Assembly (NCBI GenBank): GCA_003330885.1
Contig: CP030277.1
Coordinates: 3,798,256-3,862,255, forward strand
Origin: Rhodobiaceae bacterium
GTDB taxonomy: Bacteria; Pseudomonadota; Alphaproteobacteria; Parvibaculales; Parvibaculaceae
Length of the DNA: 64,000 nucleotides
Direction of reading: 5' to 3'
The translations under genes and the position numbers were made by a program. This document shows, in pieces, positions 35,863 through 43,434 of this stretch. The notes beneath the pieces were generated by a model. The model made no database searches. It was not told the DNA's origin and was given only the letters and a program-made list of their open reading frames with translations. The stretch's first letter is position 1; each line of letters starts with the position of its first letter.

Positions 35863-36474
35863 TTAGTCGGCCGTGCGGCACTCAGCCATCAGTTCTTTGA
35901 GAATGCCGTTCTGCAGACTGTAGACAATGCCATGCACACAGAGTTCTGCGCCACTTGCCCACGCATCCCGGACAATGGTTGTGTTGCACACATTGTGGGT
36001 TTGCTCGACCACATTGAGTTCGCAAAGCCGGTCAAGGAGAACTGACTTGTCCTCAATCTTGGCAAGCTCGTCTGCGTTCATTCGATAGACATCACGAATG
36101 TGCTGCAACCAATTGTCGATCAGCCCATGAGGCTGGTCTTCAAGCGATGCAGCAACACCGCCGCATCCATAGTGACCGCAAACGATGATGTGCTTCACCT
36201 TCAGCACTTCCACCGCATATTGAATGACTGAGAGGCAGTTCAGGTCGGAATGAACGACCACGTTTGCAATGTTGCGGTGAACAAACACTTCGCCCGGCGG
36301 CAGGTCGATAATCTGGTTGGCAGGCACACGGCTGTCGGCGCAGCCGATCCACAAAAACTCAGGCGTCTGCTGATGGGAGAGGTTCTCGAAATAATCCGGA
36401 TCAATTTCCCGGATGCCCTCTGCCCACTTCTTATTGCGTTCAAGCAGGCTGCTAATGTCCGTAACGTCATTCAT
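35863..36474 (-). CDS. Beta-class carbonic anhydrase
   Basis: 203 residues. Zinc ligands are Cys45 (in CADSRVP, with the Asp47/Arg49 dyad), His101 and Cys104 (HYGCGGV). It interconverts CO2 and bicarbonate in the cytoplasm, supplying carboxylases. It probably shares a transcript with the amidotransferase gene 13 bp downstream. Confidence 0.95.
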   Translation of the reverse strand: MNDVTDISSLLERNKKWAEGIREIDPDYFENLSHQQTPEFLWIGCADSRVPANQIIDLPPGEVFVHRNIANVVVHSDLNCLSVIQYAVEVLKVKHIIVCGHYGCGGVAASLEDQPHGLIDNWLQHIRDVYRMNADELAKIEDKSVLLDRLCELNVVEQTHNVCNTTIVRDAWASGAELCVHGIVYSLQNGILKELMAECRTAD

Positions 36475-36570
36475 ATGCCGCGTGTATCCCTTGGCCGACC
36501 AGTTGCATGAAGCTGATGTCTATACAGCCATTAGGGGTATTTGGAAAAGACCTTGGATGCATTGAGATCT

Positions 36571-37557
36571 TTAAACCTCAAGCCCCGCAAACCGATCTGT
36601 AGCCCTCACCATCACATCAACAATGCCCGGTTCCGTCGCGGTATGGCCGGCATCAGGCACAATATTAAGCTCACCGGTTTCCCAGCCCTTGGCGAGGTCC
36701 CAGGCGGTAAACATAGGCGTCACAACGTCATACCGGCCCTGAGCGATAACGCCCGGAATGCCATTGAGCTTGTGAGCATTTTGAATGAGCTGGTCCTGAG
36801 GCTCAAAGAAGCCCTTATTCACAAAGTAGTGGCACTCGATCCGCGCAAACGCCAAGGCAAAGTGCGCATCATCAAAGCGCGCCGCGCGCTCCGGGTCTTC
36901 GAGGAGTGAGAGGGTCGTCCCTTCCCAGACCGACCAGGCCCGTGCGCAGGCGAGCTTGGCTTCTTCATCGTCTCCGGTGAGGCGCTTGTAATAGGCAGCC
37001 ATCAGGTCGTCGCGCTCTGCTTCTGGGATGGGCGCGATGAAATTTTCCCAGGCGTCGGGATAGAGCGCGTCTGTGCCTTCCTGGTAAAACCACTGTAGCT
37101 CCCTGGGCCGAAGCGTGAAGATGCCGCGCATCACCAGCTCCGCAACCTGTGTCGGATGGGTTTCTGCATAAGCAAGAGCGAGACATGATCCCCATGAGCC
37201 GCCGCAGACCTGCCAGGCCTCAATCCCCAGATGCTCGCGAAGCCGCTCAATGTCGGCGACCAGGTCCCACGTCGTGTTCTCTTCGAGCTCTGCATGGGGG
37301 CTTGAGCGCCCACAACCGCGCTGGTCGAAGAGAATGATTCGGTACACGTCAGGGTTGTGGGTGCGCCGCATGGTGGGATTGCATCCGCCGCCGGGTCCGC
37401 CGTGCAAAATGACCACCGGCTTGCCCTTAGGGTTGCCGCATTCTTCATAGAACAGTGTATGGACGGGCGATACGGCGAGCATGCCGGAATTGTAAGGCGT
37501 GATTTCAGGATACAGGGTCCGGCGGTCAGCACCGGTAACAGGGTCAATGAGCGACAT
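36571..37557 (-). CDS. pip: Proline iminopeptidase (peptidase family S33)
   Basis: About 328 residues. HGGPGGG (oxyanion), DQRGCGRS, nucleophile GGSWGS, acid in GRYDVVTP and base in DAGHTATE are all present. It removes N-terminal proline from peptides in the cytoplasm. The ATG at 37557 gives the usual family start (YPEITPYNSGML follows); the ribosome site is weak. Divergent from nrdA. Confidence 0.93.
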   Translation of the reverse strand: MSLIDPVTGADRRTLYPEITPYNSGMLAVSPVHTLFYEECGNPKGKPVVILHGGPGGGCNPTMRRTHNPDVYRIILFDQRGCGRSSPHAELEENTTWDLVADIERLREHLGIEAWQVCGGSWGSCLALAYAETHPTQVAELVMRGIFTLRPRELQWFYQEGTDALYPDAWENFIAPIPEAERDDLMAAYYKRLTGDDEEAKLACARAWSVWEGTTLSLLEDPERAARFDDAHFALAFARIECHYFVNKGFFEPQDQLIQNAHKLNGIPGVIAQGRYDVVTPMFTAWDLAKGWETGELNIVPDAGHTATEPGIVDVMVRATDRFAGLEV

Positions 37558-37696
37558 TTGGGGCGAGGGTCCTCGTGAGAGTGCAAGACGGGTAAGATGC
37601 CCGCGTGCGAAACTTTGTGCACCAAAAAACACACAGTGAAAACAGCACGTTAACCTTTCATTAACCAAAAAAATTCGAAACGCTGAACACTACCTG

Positions 37697-37724
37697 TTGA
37701 CGCGCCAGTTCGAGCGGATACTAT
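37697..37724 (+). promoter_or_regulatory. Candidate sigma-70 promoter of nrdAB
   Basis: TTGACG (37697-37702) and TACTAT (37719-37724) with a 16-bp spacer. The -10 region lies in GATACTATATCTGG, which loosely resembles an NrdR box half. Leader length to the nrdA ATG would be about 190 nt. Confidence 0.5.
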
Positions 37725-37874
37725 ATCTGGACGCGCTGCCCACCGCTGGGGCGACCTTCAAGGCGCAGCGTAATCACAGATTTGTATGCGTTCTGCTCAT
37801 GTAAAAAGAGCAGCGAGGATTGTGCACATGGGTGCGCGAGCCAGGGGCTTTATGTCTCGAATGCGGGGTATTGC

Positions 37875-37900
37875 ATCTGTTTTCGGCGGCGGAAACAGAT
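37875..37900 (+). repeat. Hairpin in the nrdA leader
   Basis: ATCTGTTT (37875-37882) and AAACAGAT (37893-37900) pair perfectly over a 10-nt loop, ending 19 nt before the nrdA ATG. It could affect translation; no further evidence. Confidence 0.55.
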
Positions 37901-37919
37901 CATTTTGGGGGCAGACTAT

Positions 37920-39989
37920 ATGTTCAACGACACGTCCAAATCGGTCGACCTATCTGGGGTTGAGGCCACCGTTTCGGCGATTATTACAGGCGAACGTCAG
38001 GCCGTTCGTCGGGTGAAGGGCGCGGAGACCGCGGAACCGGAAATGCCATTCGAAGCTGCTGACCAGACCGTCCAATATGAAGGCCGTCCGTCTGTAAATG
38101 TGGACCGGTCGCGCGATGCGCTGCTGACCGAGTTCGGCAAGGCGACCCTGACCGACCGCTATCTGATGCCGGGCGAGAGCTTCCAGGACCTGTTTGCCCG
38201 TGTCGCGAGCTATTACGCCGACAAGGATGATCCCGACCACGCCCAGCGTCTTTATGACTACATCTCCAAGCTTTGGTTCATGCCTGCGACCCCTGTTCTC
38301 TCGAACGGTGGCACCGAGCGCGGCCTGCCCATTTCCTGCTTCCTGAACGAAGCCAACGACACGCTGGAAGGCATTGTTGGCCTCTGGAACGAAAATGTCT
38401 GGCTCGCAGCCAAAGGCGGCGGCATCGGCTCCTATTGGGGCAACCTGCGCTCCATCGGCGAAAAAGTCGGCGGCAATGGCAAAACCAGCGGCATTGTGCC
38501 CTTCATTCGTGTGATGGATAGCCTCACGCTCGCGATCAGCCAGGGCTCGCTCCGCCGTGGATCAGCCGCCTGCTATCTACCGGTTGATCACCCGGAAGTC
38601 GAAGAGTTCATCGAGATCCGCCGTCCAACAGGTGGAGACCCGAACCGCAAGGCGCTGAACCTGCACCACGGCATTCTGATTTCTGACGCTTTCATGCGCG
38701 CAGTAGAGAATGACGAGGACTGGGCGCTTCTCTCGCCAAAAGACAAATCAGTTCAGAAGACCATTTCTGCGCGTTCGCTCTGGATCCGCATGCTCACCGC
38801 CCGGATCGAAACCGGCGAGCCATACATGATCTTCAAGGACACGGTGAACAATGCGCGGCCTGAGCAGCAAAAGCTTGCGGGCCTTGAGGTGAAGACATCA
38901 AACCTCTGCGCAGAAATCACCCTGCCAACCGGCATTGACCATCACGGCAAGGCGCGCACCGCGGTCTGCTGTCTCTCATCCTTGAATGTTGAGAAGTTCC
39001 AGGAATGGGAAAGCCATCCGCAATTCATCGAAGATGTGATGCGCTTCCTCGACAATGTCCTTCAGGACTTTATCGACCGCGCACCAGATGAAATGGCGCA
39101 GGCCAAATATTCCGCCATGCGCGAGCGTTCTGTGGGTCTTGGCGTTATGGGCTTTCACTCCTTCATGCAGGCCAACATGATCCCGTTCGAAGGTGTGATG
39201 GCGAAGGTCTGGAACAAGAAGATCTTCAAACATATTGATGACCAGGCTGATGCGGCCTCAAAGAAGCTGGCTGAAGAGCGCGGCGCCTGCCCTGACGCGG
39301 CCGACTATGGCATCATGGAGCGCTTCTCCAACAAGTCCGCCGTGGCACCAACCGCCTCGATTTCGATCATTTGCGGTGGCACGTCGGCAGGCATTGAGCC
39401 CATCGCGGCAAACAGCTTTACCCACAAGACGCTTTCGGGCTCCCACAATGTGCGGAACCGCCATCTGACGAAGTTGCTCGAGGAAAAAGGCCGCAATGAC
39501 GATGAGACATGGTCGTCCATCGTCACCAATGGCGGCTCTATCGCCCATCTTGATTTCCTGGACGATCTGGAGAAAGACGTCTTCAAGACAGCTTTTGAAA
39601 TCGACCAGCGTTGGGTCATTGAGCATGCAGGCGACCGGGCAGACAAGATTGATCAGGCGCAGAGCGTGAACCTCTTCGTACCGGCCAATGTAAACAAGCG
39701 TGAGCTGCATCAGCTCCACTTCCAGGCCTGGAAGCAGGGCGTGAAGTCGCTTTACTATTGCCGCTCACTCTCGATCCAGCGGGCGGAAAGCGACAGCTCG
39801 CATCTGGTGAAGCAGGCGGAAAATGATGCAGCAAGCGCTTTGGCGAAAGCCAGTGGCGCAGCGGAAATTCCGCTGAAGACCTTGACCGAGGTCGCGGTGG
39901 AAACACGTCTCACTCAGAACGAGCAGCCAGCCCAAAAAATCAACCCGGCTGAGGTGAACGACTATGACGAGTGTCTCGCCTGCCAGTAA
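37920..39989 (+). CDS. nrdA: Ribonucleoside-diphosphate reductase alpha subunit (class I)
   Basis: About 689 residues from the ATG at 37920 (GGGGG upstream); a longer in-frame reading from 37782 is Cys-rich and not family-like. It reduces ribonucleotides to deoxyribonucleotides with NrdB. Key parts: LPISCFLNEAND (first redox Cys), SNLCAEITLP (thiyl Cys and Glu), AVCCLSSLN (second redox Cys), SLYYCRSLS (radical-relay Tyr pair) and the C-terminal ECLACQ pair. No ATP-cone is seen at the N terminus, so the usual dATP activity switch seems absent. nrdB follows after 146 bp. Confidence 0.95.
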   Translation: MFNDTSKSVDLSGVEATVSAIITGERQAVRRVKGAETAEPEMPFEAADQTVQYEGRPSVNVDRSRDALLTEFGKATLTDRYLMPGESFQDLFARVASYYADKDDPDHAQRLYDYISKLWFMPATPVLSNGGTERGLPISCFLNEANDTLEGIVGLWNENVWLAAKGGGIGSYWGNLRSIGEKVGGNGKTSGIVPFIRVMDSLTLAISQGSLRRGSAACYLPVDHPEVEEFIEIRRPTGGDPNRKALNLHHGILISDAFMRAVENDEDWALLSPKDKSVQKTISARSLWIRMLTARIETGEPYMIFKDTVNNARPEQQKLAGLEVKTSNLCAEITLPTGIDHHGKARTAVCCLSSLNVEKFQEWESHPQFIEDVMRFLDNVLQDFIDRAPDEMAQAKYSAMRERSVGLGVMGFHSFMQANMIPFEGVMAKVWNKKIFKHIDDQADAASKKLAEERGACPDAADYGIMERFSNKSAVAPTASISIICGGTSAGIEPIAANSFTHKTLSGSHNVRNRHLTKLLEEKGRNDDETWSSIVTNGGSIAHLDFLDDLEKDVFKTAFEIDQRWVIEHAGDRADKIDQAQSVNLFVPANVNKRELHQLHFQAWKQGVKSLYYCRSLSIQRAESDSSHLVKQAENDAASALAKASGAAEIPLKTLTEVAVETRLTQNEQPAQKINPAEVNDYDECLACQ

Positions 39990-40040
39990 TTTGAAGTGTG
40001 AGGTCGGGCTTGTGCCCGGCACCATCTAAAGTCAAAATTT

Positions 40041-40073
40041 GGGCGGCGGGGCAGGAGCCTTTGCCGCCCTCTT
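40041..40073 (+). terminator. Terminator-like hairpin between nrdA and nrdB
   Basis: GGGCGGC (40041-40047) pairs with GCCGCCC (40063-40069), then TCTTT. A second hairpin (GTCGGGC / GCCCGGC) lies just before it near 40003-40020. Partial termination here could set the subunit ratio. Confidence 0.45.
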
Positions 40074-40135
40074 TGTCCTCCGGCTCAAAGCCATGGGCAA
40101 AGCCTACGAAGCGATAAGAGCAGAAAGCGGAAAAC

Positions 40136-41095
40136 ATGTCCCTTCTTGAAGAACGCGCAACCTACAAGCCCTTCCGCTACCCTTGGGCCTATGACGCTTG
40201 GCTGACCCAGCAGCGCATTCACTGGCTGCCGGAAGAAGTGCCGCTGGCGGATGATGTGAAGGACTGGGCGAAGGTCCTGACCGAAGGCGACCGCAATCTC
40301 TTGACGCAGATTTTCCGCTTCTTCGTGCAGGCCGACGTGGAAGTGAACAATTGCTACATGAAGCACTATTCCCAGGTGTTCAAACCGACCGAAGTGCAGA
40401 TGATGCTCGCCGCCTTCTCAAACATTGAGACGGTCCACATTTCCGCTTACTCACACCTGCTCGACACGATCGGCATGCCTGAGACCGAGTACGAAGCCTT
40501 CCTCAAATATGGGGAGATGAAGGACAAGTACGACTATATGCAGGAATGGGGTGTGGAGACGAAGGCAGATATTGCCAAGACGTTGGCCGTCTTCGGCGCC
40601 TTCACAGAAGGCGTGCAGCTTTTTGCGAGCTTCGCGATCCTTTTGAACTTCCCGCGCTTTAACAAGATGAAGGGCATGGGGCAGATCATTACCTGGTCGG
40701 CGCGTGATGAGTCCCTTCACACGGAAAACGCGATCAAGCTCTTCCGCACCTTCATTGATGAAAACCCGGAACTCTGGAACGAAGAGCTGCAGAAGGACAT
40801 CTACAAAGCGTGTGAAACCATCATCACCCATGAAGATGCGTTTATCGATCTTGCCTTTGAAATGGGCTCCGTTGAGGGTCTCTCAGGCGAAGAAGTGAAA
40901 AGCTACATCCGCTGGATCGCCAATCGTCGTCTCACGCAGCTGGGACTTCTACCCATCTACCGGGTCGACAAAAACCCGCTGCCCTGGATGGATGAAATGC
41001 TGAACGGCATTGAGCACGCGAACTTCTTTGAAAACCGCGCCACGGAATATTCCAAAGCCTCCACTGAAGGCACCTGGGAAGAAGCGTTTGATTGA
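40136..41095 (+). CDS. nrdB: Ribonucleoside-diphosphate reductase beta subunit (class I)
   Basis: 319 residues. The diiron ligands and radical tyrosine fall at family spacing: Asp67, Glu98, His101 and Tyr105 (E. coli NrdB Asp84, Glu115, His118, Tyr122), with later ligands in TEGVQLF and DESLHTEN. It is thus a tyrosyl-radical type subunit. It generates the radical used by NrdA. Probably on the nrdA transcript. Confidence 0.96.
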   Translation: MSLLEERATYKPFRYPWAYDAWLTQQRIHWLPEEVPLADDVKDWAKVLTEGDRNLLTQIFRFFVQADVEVNNCYMKHYSQVFKPTEVQMMLAAFSNIETVHISAYSHLLDTIGMPETEYEAFLKYGEMKDKYDYMQEWGVETKADIAKTLAVFGAFTEGVQLFASFAILLNFPRFNKMKGMGQIITWSARDESLHTENAIKLFRTFIDENPELWNEELQKDIYKACETIITHEDAFIDLAFEMGSVEGLSGEEVKSYIRWIANRRLTQLGLLPIYRVDKNPLPWMDEMLNGIEHANFFENRATEYSKASTEGTWEEAFD

Positions 41096-41168
41096 TCAGT
41101 GGACGGATTTATTTCCGTCAAGCTTGGAACAAAACATGAAAGTTGAAAAACAAGGAGTTTGAACGAAA

Positions 41169-41203
41169 AAGAGCGACAAGGTGACTAGACCTACGTCGCT
41201 CTT
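41169..41203. terminator. Terminator-like hairpin downstream of nrdB
   Basis: Perfect 9-bp stem AAGAGCGAC (41169-41177) / GTCGCTCTT (41195-41203), with an inner AGGT/ACCT stem. The T-run is on the minus strand, so it is stronger in that direction; on the plus strand it may still stop or stabilise the nrdB transcript. Confidence 0.55.
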
Positions 41204-41337
41204 AAAGGACCAGAAATTTTCTGCACATCATCCGCTGGATCTTATCCGACCAGATGATTCCCCTCACAATCCGAGAATAGTCTGAATAGGATTCGTTCGT
41301 AAAGGGTGATGCGCGTTTTAGTCATTAGGAGAAAAGA

Positions 41338-41574
41338 ATGACTGAGAAGAAACGCGTCGTGGACGCAAAGGCTGACAGCGAAGGTGATATCACCCACGTT
41401 CGTCTTGGCGGAAACAAAACTTGGACGCCAGTAAAGACAGCTATGAATATGGCTGACGCAGGCAAACTCGAAAACGCACATTCTGTGAGGGCTCGAGACA
41501 AGAAACCGCATCTACGTACCAATCCGGACCGTTCTAAAGGGAACAATCTGGATACATGGGCTGGCGACGTTTGA
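41338..41574 (+). CDS. DUF3892 domain-containing protein
   Basis: 78 residues. The pattern VVDAKADSEGDITHVRLGGNKTW, then TAMNMADAG, NAHSVRARDKKPHLRTNPD and GNNLDTW near the end, matches DUF3892 small proteins. AGGAG precedes the ATG. Function unknown; these genes are often in accessory or stress-linked places. It is followed by a 9-bp hairpin and an unknown gene. Confidence 0.85.
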   Translation: MTEKKRVVDAKADSEGDITHVRLGGNKTWTPVKTAMNMADAGKLENAHSVRARDKKPHLRTNPDRSKGNNLDTWAGDV

Positions 41575-41587
41575 CATTGAGGATAGC

Positions 41588-41608
41588 GCCCGCCGCTTTG
41601 CGGCGGGC
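41588..41608. repeat. GC-rich hairpin between two accessory genes
   Basis: GCCCGCCGC (41588-41596) and GCGGCGGGC (41600-41608) form a perfect 9-bp stem on a TTT loop. No T-run follows, so it is at most a weak terminator or an mRNA-stabilising stem. Confidence 0.7.
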
Positions 41609-41626
41609 CACTAACGGAGTCAGAAA

Positions 41627-42748
41627 ATGAACGTAGAACGAGTTATAAGCATAGCTAATGTTGTTAACGATGACCTGTCCCAGATCGGACTGGTGCAGAG
41701 GCTGCAAGAATTACAAAATGCGCTGGCAAACCAAATCAACTCTCCCAACGAGGGGAATTTGCAGATGGTTGGCCAATCGAGAAAAGAAGTTATGGCGGCG
41801 CTTGAGAGATCAAACTTCGATTATCTACCAACTACATGGCGTTCTAGCCTGGAAGAACTTGGTCTAACAAATAGGTTAGGAGCGGGGCTGGCGTCGGGTC
41901 TCAACGACTCGTTTGAGGCAAGTCAGTCGATTCTCACTGATGTGCAGAGTTACGTCGCAGTGGTGCAGGATGATGTGAGCACTATCGATGAGCAACTTAA
42001 GGCTGTTGCTAGCAATTTGGTTGCAATGGGATTGAAAGCTGACCATCTGGAACCCGGTCAAGCCGAACTTAGTTTCTTGATACCACGGGATGCCATTGAC
42101 AACGGACTGACAAAGTTGGCGAAGGAAATCTCCTTTTTCGATAAGGCCGTTCGTGCATTTTCAGAGATTGAAGAGGGAAAGCCGGATGCGCCAGAGTTAC
42201 GACAGCTCTCCACAACTGACCCAGCCATCTTCGCATTGGTTGGAACAGGCACTGTTCTGGCCTTTCTCAAGATCGTGAAAGAGATCATTTGTGTTATCGA
42301 AAAATCGTACAAAATGCGGGAAGCTCGAGCCTCGGCGATAGCGGCGGAGATGGATACTGAAATAATCGAGAAGATGAACGCCCAAATCGAGCTTGCAATT
42401 GAGCAGGGGCTTGAAAATGTGACAGAGATGGCAACAAGGAGGTTGGATAGTAGAGTCGGCAGAAGCAAGGAGCTGAAGAACGCCGCAAAGCTCTATATTG
42501 GTGGGCTCGCGGCTCGAATTGATAATGGCTTTCAGGTTGATGGTTCAGCAGTGCCTTCTGACGAAGAAAAAGAAGAACAAATGTTGGACGCTGAAGATGA
42601 AAGAGGCCATCAAATAACAACCTCAGAAGAAGTGAATACGATAAGTAGCGAAATCCGATTTGCAGAACTGCCTGAAGAGTCCATATTACGCCTAGCCTAT
42701 GATGGCGAAGAAGAAGAGGGCGATCAGGTGGGAACTGAAGGCGCCTGA
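41627..42748 (+). CDS. Unknown protein, mostly helical, one hydrophobic segment
   Basis: 373 residues. Long amphipathic helices likely to form coiled coils (about 1-60, 95-140 and 240-300), one hydrophobic stretch (AIFALVGTGTVLAFLKIVKEIICVI, given in part; about residues 205-225), and an acidic C-terminal tail. No family recognised. Base use is more AT-rich, with AGA, AGG and ATA codons that neighbours avoid, suggesting transfer. It lies 52 bp after the DUF3892 gene and may form a unit with it. Confidence 0.75.
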   Translation: MNVERVISIANVVNDDLSQIGLVQRLQELQNALANQINSPNEGNLQMVGQSRKEVMAALERSNFDYLPTTWRSSLEELGLTNRLGAGLASGLNDSFEASQSILTDVQSYVAVVQDDVSTIDEQLKAVASNLVAMGLKADHLEPGQAELSFLIPRDAIDNGLTKLAKEISFFDKAVRAFSEIEEGKPDAPELRQLSTTDPAIFALVGTGTVLAFLKIVKEIICVIEKSYKMREARASAIAAEMDTEIIEKMNAQIELAIEQGLENVTEMATRRLDSRVGRSKELKNAAKLYIGGLAARIDNGFQVDGSAVPSDEEKEEQMLDAEDERGHQITTSEEVNTISSEIRFAELPEESILRLAYDGEEEEGDQVGTEGA

Positions 42749-43148
42749 TGTAGGCTCCAGAAAGTCGGAAATTCTAGGTCTGTTTGCCTCCCTAAATGCT
42801 GTGATTATTCCAGCCCCACCTTTGCGATTTGGAGATGTTTCAGGAATTCCCTCCAGGCGCGTACTAGAAACCCGAGAAGCGGGCGCAAGCCGCTTTGTCA
42901 TGCTCGGTGAAAGCAACTCTCAGTTGCCTCGCCCGCTCACGACTCCTATCGTCAGCCTAGGGACTGTTGCTCGCGGTGAAACGCGACGCAGACGAGAAGA
43001 AGCTCATCCGCATTGGGGACACGAATATGCCGGACGTCATATCACCTGCAACATTTTTCTGGGCGGCGAGTCTGGTCTCACTAGTCGGCTTCTGTATCCA
43101 CACGATTGCCGGCCAAAGGCTTGTGATGACACCGCTCATGGGAAATGA
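42699..43148 (+). CDS. Weak open reading frame overlapping two genes
   Basis: 149 codons. Its first part (MAKKKRAIRWELKAP) overlaps the end of the previous gene by 50 bases in another frame, and its last 120 bases overlap the membrane-protein gene at 43027. There is no clear ribosome site and the C-terminal part reads as non-coding. It may mark a small gene in the otherwise empty 42749-43026 gap, or nothing. Confidence 0.15.
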   Translation: MMAKKKRAIRWELKAPDVGSRKSEILGLFASLNAVIIPAPPLRFGDVSGIPSRRVLETREAGASRFVMLGESNSQLPRPLTTPIVSLGTVARGETRRRREEAHPHWGHEYAGRHITCNIFLGGESGLTSRLLYPHDCRPKACDDTAHGK

Positions 43149-43419
43149 ACATTTAGAGCAGCAGCAGAAATGGTTTCACTTTGTCGCCTGGCACGGGGTC
43201 TCTATTTCATTCGCGGCGTATACGGCGGCCTTCGCCTATGCCGCGCTAATCCCTGGCGGTCTGGATGTGGCGATTTTGATGACAGCCATGAACGCGGTGA
43301 TCACTCTCATGTTCATCGGCGTCGGGCTTAAGGGCGACCCGATGGTCTTCAAATTTCCAGGCATCTATCTCGCCCTTGGAACGGCCGCCCTTGGCGCTGC
43401 GGGCGTGCTGCTCAGCTAA
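43027..43419 (+). CDS. Four-helix integral membrane protein of unknown family
   Basis: 130 residues with four hydrophobic segments (about 8-30, 48-72, 77-100 and 108-129). GGGGAC precedes the ATG at 43027. The layout recalls MAPEG-like proteins, but the family's usual motif is not seen. It converges with the DUF3604 gene, 15 bp away. Confidence 0.75.
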   Translation: MPDVISPATFFWAASLVSLVGFCIHTIAGQRLVMTPLMGNEHLEQQQKWFHFVAWHGVSISFAAYTAAFAYAALIPGGLDVAILMTAMNAVITLMFIGVGLKGDPMVFKFPGIYLALGTAALGAAGVLLS

Positions 43420-43434
43420 GTTAACCGCGTACGC

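Noticed and set aside
37782..37919. Extended N terminus of NrdA
   Set aside because: The extra 46 codons are Cys- and Lys-rich with no ATP-cone pattern; the ATG at 37920 with GGGGG upstream gives the family start.
43027..43419. Calling the four-helix membrane protein a MAPEG enzyme
   Set aside because: Length and helix count fit, but the conserved glutathione-site motif is not visible, so only an unknown membrane protein is supported.
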